The notes beneath the pieces are model-generated. The model was not told the origin of the DNA. It saw nothing but the letters and a program-made list of their open reading frames with translations, and searched no databases. A stretch of DNA of 7,585 nt, taken from positions 1 to 7,585 of the forward strand of contig WRNP01000051.1 in the NCBI GenBank assembly GCA_009776515.1. Reading direction: 5' to 3'. This DNA comes from Dehalococcoidia bacterium. Its GTDB lineage: Bacteria > Chloroflexota > Dehalococcoidia > Dehalococcoidales > UBA1222. The translations under genes were made by a program, and so were the position numbers. Below, one piece after another: positions 1-4,547 of this stretch. The first letter of the stretch is position 1. Every line of letters begins with the position of its first letter.

Positions 1-67
1 GTTCGCGACCAAGGCAAAGAGTGCGAGTACCAAAGACTACACAGTCAGCAATTACGCTGGTCCTGGT

Positions 68-100
68 AGATACCTCGCAGCTCTGCTGCGGGGTGGTTCA
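68..100. repeat. GC-rich palindromic hairpin, possibly a REP-like element
   Basis: CGCAGC (76-81) pairs with GCTGCG (85-90) across a TCT loop. The stem extends outward to 73-93 with two C-G pairs and one wobble pair, giving 9 pairs. It is followed by TGGTTCAT, not a T-run, so it is a poor intrinsic terminator. From memory, palindromes with a GGGGTGGTTCAT flank occur as dispersed intergenic repeats in several environmental bacterial genomes. Only one copy is in this window, so the repeat identity is inference. Confidence 0.4.
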
Positions 101-108
101 TCTCGGTA

Positions 109-133
109 GCCATGGAGAGATTAACTCTGTGGC
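109..133 (+). other. Short imperfect hairpin next to the GC-rich palindrome
   Basis: GCCAT (109-113) can pair with GTGGC (129-133), one pair being a wobble. Inside it, AGAG (116-119) pairs with CTCT (125-128) around the loop ATTAA, with a 2-nt bulge on the 5' side. It lies 15 nt after the previous hairpin, so the two could belong to one folded RNA or one repeat unit. No family was recognised. Confidence 0.3.
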
Positions 134-209
134 AGAAAGCATTACTAGCGTTAAACCACATAAGTTCGTCAAAATAACCTTGCTCTACAAACCGATCTTT
201 TCACGTTTG

Positions 210-233
210 ATTTATGCGAATAGTATTTATGCG
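210..233. repeat. 9-bp direct repeat, 15-bp period
   Basis: ATTTATGCG occurs at 210-218 and again at 225-233, separated by AATAGT. The spacing is about one and a half helical turns. Two copies could be a regulator half-site pair or a small slippage product. Nothing links it to a known regulator. Confidence 0.5.
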
Positions 234-240
234 TTTTGCA

Positions 241-348
241 CTAGGAGGTCACGGGGCTTTCACAATATTGACCACTTTAAAACCATGACCCATCATAACC
301 ACCGTGACAGCTTGGACCTAGGGGCATCCCATCCCTCGACAGGATGCC
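241..348 (+). other. Candidate structured leader upstream of ruvX
   Basis: GTCACGG (248-254) is a perfect inverted repeat of CCGTGAC (302-308). Outside it, CTAGG (241-245) can pair with CCTAG (317-321), giving two stacked helices that enclose a 47-nt loop. A separate hairpin follows: GGCATCC (323-329) with GGATGCC (342-348). It uses neighbouring bases and ends 51 nt before the ruvX ATG. No T-tract follows, so this is not a standard terminator. I could not match it to a known riboswitch core. Confidence 0.35.
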
Positions 349-399
349 TACTCAATACTGCAAAGAACTAATGGCAAGCTCTCCCTTCTCATAAAAAAT

Positions 400-822
400 A
401 TGCGCATCCTGGCCTTAGACATGGGTGACCGACGCATCGGCGTGGCAGTCTCAGATCCCACCGGACTGATTGCCCGGCCTTTGGCATTCATCACACGCAA
501 GAGCACCCCAGCCGATATCCAGGCCATTGCAGTGCTAGCCCGCGAGCAGGATGTTGGAAGAATCGTCGTAGGGTTGCCACTCTCTCTGGATGGCCATCTA
601 GGACCACAGACTGAGAAAGTGAGGCAGATTGCCACACTGCTGGCGACTATCCTGGCCATACCGCTGGACCTATATGATGAGCGTTTTAGTACGGTTACTG
701 CGCGCGAGTACCGCCTGGAATCTGGTGCCAGGAAAAAGAAGCGCCGTGCCCCTGACGACAGCATGGCAGCTGCAGTCATTTTGCAGTCATACCTGGACAG
801 AGCTCGCGGACAAGACTCCTGA
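400..822 (+). CDS. ruvX: RuvX/YqgF family RNase H-fold nuclease (putative Holliday junction resolvase / pre-16S rRNA processing)
   Basis: This 140-residue protein is of normal family length and acts in the cytoplasm. YqgF/RuvX proteins have an RNase H fold with metal-dependent nuclease activity; roles in 5' maturation of 16S rRNA and in Holliday junction resolution have been proposed. The family hallmarks are in order: LDMGDRRIGVAVSD (residues 6-19, first catalytic Asp at 7), GLPLSLDG (58-65, usually GLPxxxDG), YDERFST (92-98, with acidic Glu95), and DDSMAAAVILQSYL (119-132, final catalytic Asp at 120). The C-terminal run RKKKRR (111-116) is a basic patch. The start is chosen because the family begins almost directly with the first beta strand. 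There is no Shine-Dalgarno before it; the upstream bases are A-rich. The next gene begins 195 nt later from its own promoter. All catalytic acids are present, so it is probably active. Confidence 0.95.
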   Translation: MRILALDMGDRRIGVAVSDPTGLIARPLAFITRKSTPADIQAIAVLAREQDVGRIVVGLPLSLDGHLGPQTEKVRQIATLLATILAIPLDLYDERFSTVTAREYRLESGARKKKRRAPDDSMAAAVILQSYLDRARGQDS

Positions 823-1017
823 GCCCTCCACCGCTCCGCAATATTACAGCGGCGATTAACGACAGGAGCTCTCCAAACACAAATATCCTCTGGTCTTTCC
901 TATTTCTTATTTCCTCCGTATAGCGCATACTTCCAATAGTCACTTTCGGGAATATGGGCTCAATCAGGGTTTGATATCTGCAGCCGTTCCTCCTCCGTGA
1001 TATAATGCAAGCTATCC
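823..1017. other. Intergenic region between ruvX and the UbiA-family gene
   Basis: It holds no reading frame of interest. A weak 5-bp inverted repeat, CCGCT (831-835) with AGCGG (848-852), follows the ruvX stop, without a T-run. The right end carries the promoter described separately. Confidence 0.5.
998..1006 (+). promoter_or_regulatory. Extended -10 promoter for the UbiA-family gene
   Basis: TGATATAAT is a perfect extended -10 element (TGn-TATAAT). No good -35 lies at the usual 16-18 bp; TTGATA at 971-976 is 24 bp upstream and too far. The predicted transcription start is near 1013-1014, leaving only 4-5 nt before the ATG at 1018. That is too short for a ribosome binding site, so the message would be almost leaderless. 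Confidence 0.6.
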
Positions 1018-1875
1018 ATGATCGCCCTGGCTACTTTACGCAACTACCTTGAGGTGCTCAAACCCCGCGAGACCATTCTCTTGGGGTTTATCGGGCTGTG
1101 CTCAGCGATCATTGCCGCAGAGGGTACCCCACCTCTTGGTACCCTCCTCCTTGCCACAGCTACCATTGCCCTCGCGGCTGGGGGTGCGAACGGCCTTACC
1201 AACTACCTCGACCGGAAGCTTGATGCCCGCATGAACCGCACTCGGGGCCGGGTCTTTCCCACACAGCGCATCCATCCGCCAGAAAAGGCACTCCCTTGGA
1301 TATTCGGCTGGATCATCGCGGGATTGGTCTTGGCTTGGACATTACATCCCTGGGCATTCACCGCCGATCTTGTCGGCACGGTAGCCGCTGCTATCTACCG
1401 CAAGCGCGTAGCGTGCGTGTTCCCACAAGGGGTTATTGCCTCCTGTGCCCCAGTGCTTATGGGTTGGTTTGCCGTCTCGGAGGTTCTGGCATGGGAACTG
1501 GGGCTCCTCTGCCTGCTCATCGCCGCCTGGCTACCGCTCCACGTCTGGAGCGTGATGGTCTCACACCGTGACGACTACTTAGAGGCAGGTCTCTCTTTTT
1601 TCCCCATGAATGTCCCGATCAGGCTTGCCACCAGCGTTCTGCTCATCTTTGCTCTCATCCTTAACACAATCGCCATCGGGCTCTATTTTGTAGCACATCT
1701 CGGATTGTTATACCTCGTTGCCGCCTTGGGGCTAGGAATAATGATGCTTTATGGCTCCACGCGCCTCCTTACCTCACCTGCCCCCTCGCGCGATGCCTGG
1801 CGGCTCTATAAGCTCTCGAGCTTCCCTTACCTCGGCCTTATCTTCCTGGCAATTGTATTGGATGTCGTGCTGTAA
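1018..1875 (+). CDS. UbiA-family prenyltransferase, CtaB/CyoE-like (putative protoheme IX farnesyltransferase)
   Basis: This 285-residue, very hydrophobic integral membrane protein has about eight membrane segments. UbiA enzymes transfer a polyprenyl chain from its diphosphate to an aromatic or porphyrin acceptor inside the membrane; the CtaB/CyoE branch makes heme O from heme B. The start of helix 1 (LKPRETILLGFIG, 14-26) resembles the CtaB LTKPR opening. The first Asp-rich motif is YLDRKLDARMNRTRGR (63-78; Asp65, Asp69), very like the CyoE DRDIDAxMxRTRxR. The second is SHRDDYLEAGL (182-192; Asp185, Asp186), like KDDYxxAGIPM. KLSSFPYLGLIFLA near the C-terminus also matches the family. The loop between them (about 126-150) is divergent: the usual LKRxTxxNIVIGG is replaced by IYRKRVACVFPQGVIAS. 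No oxidase or heme genes are in view, so the true acceptor is uncertain. The stop lies 25 nt before tgt, suggesting cotranscription. Confidence 0.8.
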   Translation: MIALATLRNYLEVLKPRETILLGFIGLCSAIIAAEGTPPLGTLLLATATIALAAGGANGLTNYLDRKLDARMNRTRGRVFPTQRIHPPEKALPWIFGWIIAGLVLAWTLHPWAFTADLVGTVAAAIYRKRVACVFPQGVIASCAPVLMGWFAVSEVLAWELGLLCLLIAAWLPLHVWSVMVSHRDDYLEAGLSFFPMNVPIRLATSVLLIFALILNTIAIGLYFVAHLGLLYLVAALGLGIMMLYGSTRLLTSPAPSRDAWRLYKLSSFPYLGLIFLAIVLDVVL

Positions 1876-1900
1876 CTCCCCCTACTACCAAACACATAAT

Positions 1901-3067
1901 ATGTCTAATTTGTCATTAATTCGTGAAATTGATGGTGCTCGCTCTGGTAAACTCTACACCGCCCACGGCACCATCTTCACCCCAGTCTTCATGCCTGTAG
2001 GAAGCCAGGCTACAATCAAGGCGCTTACACCGGACGAGGTGTATATGTGCGGTTACAACATACTCCTCAGCAACACCTATCACCTCTATCTGCGCCCAGG
2101 GGTGGAGAATATAAAGGCACTTGGCGGACTGCATCGCTTCATGCGCTGGGAAGGGGCTATCCTTACCGACTCCGGTGGGTACCAGGTGTTTAGCCTGGCA
2201 GCTCTCAACAAAGTGACGGACGATGGCGTGAGCTTTCGCTCGCACCTGGACGGTAATATCCACATCATCACGCCAGAGCGGGCGGTCGCTCTCCAAGAAG
2301 TCCTAGGTGCAGATATCATCATGGCGCTGGACGAACCATCACCGGTAGACGCGCCAGTAGCAAAAGTGCGCCAGGCTATGGAACGCACTCACCGCTGGGC
2401 GCGCCGCTGTCTTGACACTCATACCACCGCTCAGCAACTCTTCGCCATCGTGCAGGGCGGTTTCTCGCCCGAATTGCGGCGTGAATCAGCAACAACCCTG
2501 GCAGAGCTGGACTTCCCCGGCTATGCCTTAGGTGGCCTTAGCCTGGGTGAACCGAAAGAGGTAATGTGGGAAATGACCGCAACGGCAGTCGCCTGTTTAC
2601 CAAAAGATAAGCCACGCTACCTAATGGGAGTGGGCTCGCCTGAGGACTTCGTGCAAGCGGTTGAACTCGGCATCGACATGATGGACTGCGCTCTTCCCAC
2701 CCGAGTAGCCCGTAACGGGGCGCTCTTTACGGCAGATGGGCGCATCAACATAGGCAATGCCATCTACCGCACACAGGCTGATCCCGTTGAGGCCAGCTGT
2801 GACTGCTATACTTGCCGTAATTTTTCGGCAGCCTACATGCACCACCTCTTTCATGCCCATGAACTCTTAGCCTACCGGCTGGCCACCATCCATAACCTGC
2901 GCTTCATGGCTCGCCTGGCAGCACAGATTCGGCAGGCCATTCTTGAGGGTACGTTTGCAACGTTTAGAAATGACTTTCTCTCGCGCTACCGACCTACCGA
3001 TGAGACTGTGAGACTGACGCAGAAGCAGAGGTGGCTAGCCGCGCGGCAAGGACTGAAGCAGTTATAG
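1901..3067 (+). CDS. tgt: tRNA-guanine transglycosylase (queuine tRNA-ribosyltransferase)
   Basis: This 388-residue cytoplasmic TIM-barrel enzyme exchanges guanine 34 of GUN anticodons (Asp, Asn, His, Tyr tRNAs) for preQ1, a step in queuosine synthesis. Landmarks: ETPVFMPVG-like segment (FTPVFMPVG, 26-34), LTDSGGYQVFSL (88-99; general base Asp90, ring-stacking Tyr94), base-recognition Asp144, IVQGG (183-187), GGLSLGEP (211-218), nucleophile Asp262 in DMMDCALPTR, and a zinc site of Cys300, Cys302, Cys305 and His331. The Cys305-His331 spacing of 26 equals that of the Zymomonas enzyme as I recall it. Two pocket positions differ from the usual bacterial form: DEP in place of DEC (Pro146), and Leu215 where Val is usual. 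The frame is open 50 codons further upstream, inside the previous gene. The ATG at 1901 is chosen because MSNLSLIREIDGARSG aligns with the family N-terminus. No Shine-Dalgarno is present; translation may be coupled to the upstream gene. Confidence 0.96.
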   Translation: MSNLSLIREIDGARSGKLYTAHGTIFTPVFMPVGSQATIKALTPDEVYMCGYNILLSNTYHLYLRPGVENIKALGGLHRFMRWEGAILTDSGGYQVFSLAALNKVTDDGVSFRSHLDGNIHIITPERAVALQEVLGADIIMALDEPSPVDAPVAKVRQAMERTHRWARRCLDTHTTAQQLFAIVQGGFSPELRRESATTLAELDFPGYALGGLSLGEPKEVMWEMTATAVACLPKDKPRYLMGVGSPEDFVQAVELGIDMMDCALPTRVARNGALFTADGRINIGNAIYRTQADPVEASCDCYTCRNFSAAYMHHLFHAHELLAYRLATIHNLRFMARLAAQIRQAILEGTFATFRNDFLSRYRPTDETVRLTQKQRWLAARQGLKQL

Positions 3068-3101
3068 TAGGGACCCAACGGTACATTGCGGTTATTCCAT
3101 C

Positions 3102-3161
3102 ACCCGATTACACGGGTAGGTTTTAAAGGATACCTACAATTAGCGACTACACGGTAATCGG
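3102..3161. other. Nested inverted repeats after tgt
   Basis: CCGATTAC (3104-3111) is an exact inverted repeat of GTAATCGG (3154-3161). Inside lies a second perfect stem, GTAGGT (3116-3121) with ACCTAC (3132-3137), around the loop TTTAAAGGAT. A competing 5-bp hairpin, ACCCG (3102-3106) with CGGGT (3113-3117), overlaps both. The competing hairpin is followed by AGGTTTT, which could be a weak terminator for the tgt transcript. The whole could be a folded RNA or a regulator site. The family is unknown. Confidence 0.4.
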
Positions 3162-3172
3162 AAAATGTCGGT

Positions 3173-3200
3173 ATGAATGGTTTACAACACGGGTATTCAT
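3173..3200. repeat. Short inverted repeat upstream of the alcohol dehydrogenase promoter
   Basis: ATGAAT (3173-3178) and ATTCAT (3195-3200) form a 6-bp inverted repeat with a 16-nt spacer. It lies 25 bp upstream of the predicted -35, so it could be an activator or repressor site. Support is weak, since a 6-bp match can arise by chance. Confidence 0.25.
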
Positions 3201-3224
3201 CACCGCACTTTACAGCGATAGTCA

Positions 3225-3253
3225 ATGCCATCCTTTATTCAACCTGCTATAAT
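3225..3253 (+). promoter_or_regulatory. Sigma-70-type promoter with extended -10, giving a leaderless message
   Basis: The -10 is a perfect TATAAT at 3248-3253, preceded by TGC, so the element is the extended form TGCTATAAT. A -35 candidate ATGCCA (3225-3230) matches TTGACA at four of six bases, with the ideal 17-bp spacer. Counting seven bases on from the last T puts +1 at 3260, the A of the alcohol dehydrogenase ATG. The longer open frame starting at 3173 would place this promoter inside the gene, which supports the shorter start. Confidence 0.7.
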
Positions 3254-3259
3254 AGTGTC

Positions 3260-4399
3260 ATGATTATCACATTTGATATGCCAACCAAGCTTATCGTCGG
3301 CGCCGGTAGCTTCAGCCTCCTAGGTGAGGAGGCACGCAAGCGCGGAGCGCGTGCCCTGTTAGTGAGCGGACAGTCATCGGCGCGGCGGATGGGTTTCCTG
3401 GAGCGCGCTGTCGCCGACCTGAAAAAGCACGGCGTAGCCGTAACCGTCTTCGAAGGGGTAGAACCCAACCCGCGCTCTTCAACCATAGACGCCGGTGCCA
3501 AGCTTATCCGCAACGAAAAACTTGACCTCGTCATTGCCCTGGGCGGGGGGAGCCCCATGGATGCCGCTAAGGGCATGGTGGTCGCCGCCACGGGCAACTC
3601 TCCGGTCTGGCATTATGTTCAGGGCGGCGTGAGAGCGGCGGGCAAAAGCCCCGTGCTCATCACCGTCCCCACTGTGGCCGCATCCGGCTCCGAGGCTAAC
3701 TGCGGCGCAGTCATCACCAACTGGGAAACGCGCGAGAAATGCGTCCTCAGCGACCGCTGCGCTTATCCCGCCGTCTCCCTAGTGGATCCGGAGCTGACCC
3801 TAAGCTTACCCACCAAGCCCACCGCCCAGGGTGGCGTGGACATCTTCTGCCATCTCTTAGAGCCTTATGTTACTGCCGCCGCGCCCCAATCCCTGACCGA
3901 CGGCATTGCGGAGACCACTATGAAGCTTGTTGTGGACTTTTTGCCGCAGGTACTTGAGAGGCCGGATGACCTGGAAGCCCGTAGCCAGCTTTCCTGGGCC
4001 TCCACTATCGCCTGCTCGGCTTTTGCTTCACTAGGTGGCGGAGACGGCAGTATGACCATGCACGGTTTGGAGCACCCGCTTTCAGGCTACTACGATATCG
4101 CCCATGGCGACGGTCTCGCGGCGCTGCTGCCCGCTTATCTTGAGTCACTAGCCGATATCCGCGCGGCGCGCCTAGCCAAGCTCGGCAGCAACGTTTTCGG
4201 CCAGGCAGACGGCCTTATGGCTACAGACGCCTGGCTAAGAGAAATAGGTATGGATTTGAAATTGCGCAACCTGCAGGTGGCTCGCGAGAAGCTGTCCGAG
4301 CTTGCCCAGTGTGCCCTAAGGACCGCACCGTGGCTCTCGGGGCATCCCTCCAAGCTGGGCCGGGAGGCAATTTCCAGGATATATGAGGCGGCCTGGTAG
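3260..4399 (+). CDS. Iron-containing alcohol dehydrogenase (Fe-ADH / group III), probably NADP(H)-dependent
   Basis: This 379-residue cytoplasmic enzyme of normal family length interconverts alcohols and aldehydes with a nicotinamide cofactor and a divalent metal. The N-terminal Rossmann-like domain carries LVVGAG-type strands and the dinucleotide motif GGGSPMDAAK (95-104). A VPTVAASGSE segment follows (136-145). The C-terminal helical domain supplies four metal ligands: Asp194 and His198 in GGVDIFCHLLEPY, His268 in TMHGLEHPLSGYYD, and His282 in IAHGDGLA. The position where NAD-specific FucO has Asp (V-T-D) reads V-S-G-Q-S-S (residues 35-40), as in NADP-using YqhD/butanol-dehydrogenase-like members, so NADP(H) is the likely cofactor; the substrate cannot be read from sequence. 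The frame is open 29 codons further upstream (3173), but ATG 3260 fits the family start and the promoter. It stands alone, 192 nt after tgt, with no Shine-Dalgarno. Confidence 0.93.
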   Translation: MIITFDMPTKLIVGAGSFSLLGEEARKRGARALLVSGQSSARRMGFLERAVADLKKHGVAVTVFEGVEPNPRSSTIDAGAKLIRNEKLDLVIALGGGSPMDAAKGMVVAATGNSPVWHYVQGGVRAAGKSPVLITVPTVAASGSEANCGAVITNWETREKCVLSDRCAYPAVSLVDPELTLSLPTKPTAQGGVDIFCHLLEPYVTAAAPQSLTDGIAETTMKLVVDFLPQVLERPDDLEARSQLSWASTIACSAFASLGGGDGSMTMHGLEHPLSGYYDIAHGDGLAALLPAYLESLADIRAARLAKLGSNVFGQADGLMATDAWLREIGMDLKLRNLQVAREKLSELAQCALRTAPWLSGHPSKLGREAISRIYEAAW

Positions 4400-4435
4400 A
4401 GTTTGAAAACGAGCGGTCAAAGGCAGGTTGCTACC

Positions 4436-4447
4436 GTCTATATAGAC
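4436..4447. promoter_or_regulatory. 12-bp perfect palindrome, possible operator
   Basis: GTCTATATAGAC reads identically on both strands. It lies 37 nt after the alcohol dehydrogenase stop and about 100 nt before the exported protein's start. A dimeric regulator site is the simplest reading. As RNA it would form only a 4-bp stem. Confidence 0.4.
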
Positions 4448-4530
4448 ATGGCGACCCATCGAGACCAGACAAAGCATCTGGTTGCGCCGTACTCAGCAGT
4501 GTTGGGGTACAACGCAGTCTGGCAGAACAT

Positions 4531-4539
4531 AAGGAGGGG
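4531..4539 (+). promoter_or_regulatory. Strong Shine-Dalgarno of the exported repeat protein
   Basis: AAGGAGGGG ends 8 nt before the ATG at 4548, near-ideal spacing. It fixes the start of the gene. It is the only clear ribosome binding site among the five genes in this window. Confidence 0.85.
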
Positions 4540-4547
4540 CATTTAAA

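Larger units (their letters stand above)
1..399. other. Non-coding stretch upstream of ruvX with hairpins and short repeats
   Basis: No reading frame here looks like a protein. A frame stays open from position 3 to 371, but its translation has no recognisable family character, is rich in His, Ser and Thr, and has no ribosome binding site. The stretch contains a GC-rich hairpin (73-93), a second hairpin (109-133), a 9-bp direct repeat (210-218 and 225-233), a 7-bp inverted repeat closing a large loop (248-254 with 302-308) and another 7-bp hairpin (323-329 with 342-348). I looked for tmRNA, RNase P RNA, SRP RNA, tRNA and common riboswitch signatures and did not find them. It may hold an unrecognised RNA, or degenerate intergenic repeats between ruvX and whatever lies to the left. 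Confidence 0.5.
4400..4547 (+). promoter_or_regulatory. Leader of the exported repeat protein, with alternative stems
   Basis: A 12-bp palindrome (4436-4447) is listed separately. Downstream, CCAGAC (4465-4470) can pair locally, as ACCAGA (4464-4469) with TCTGGT (4477-4482), or distally with GTCTGG (4517-4522); the two are mutually exclusive. A 6-pair hairpin (4499-4504 with 4510-4515, loop GGGTA) sits just inside the distal stem, and the Shine-Dalgarno follows at 4531. This layout resembles a switchable leader, but I could not match it to GEMM/c-di-GMP or any other known riboswitch consensus. No convincing -35/-10 pair was found. Confidence 0.35.

Noticed and set aside
73..93. Intrinsic terminator of a gene to the left
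   Set aside because: The stem is strong, but it is followed by TGGTTCAT with no T-run on the + strand, and the minus-strand flank also lacks one.
1..180. tmRNA or other housekeeping RNA fragment
   Set aside because: Hairpins and a YA-like codon pair were suggestive, but there is no alanine tag ORF ending in a hydrophobic LAA-type tail, no T-arm sequence GGTTCGA and no CCA end. RNase P and SRP cores are also absent.
21..371. 116-codon open frame left of ruvX
   Set aside because: Its translation lacks family-like character, there is no ribosome binding site, and it runs through several hairpins and direct repeats. The frame is open from position 3, so it could be chance.
348..779. 143-codon minus-strand frame over ruvX
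   Set aside because: It lies opposite the well-supported ruvX gene and its translation is Ser/Arg-rich with no family signature.
1751..1900. Upstream extension of tgt by 50 codons
   Set aside because: It overlaps the end of the prenyltransferase gene in another frame and the added residues do not resemble Tgt. The family N-terminus starts at 1901.
3173..3259. Upstream extension of the alcohol dehydrogenase by 29 codons
   Set aside because: It contains the predicted promoter, and the added residues are not found in the Fe-ADH family as I know it.
4403..4450. Promoter made of TTGAAA (4403-4408) and TATATA inside the palindrome
   Set aside because: The spacing is about 30 bp, far outside the usual 16-18 bp, so they cannot form one sigma-70 promoter.
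4411..4522. c-di-GMP (GEMM) riboswitch before the adhesin-like gene
   Set aside because: CAAAG and GTTGC fragments recall the motif, but the order of conserved blocks and the GNRA tetraloop/receptor pair are not there on either strand.
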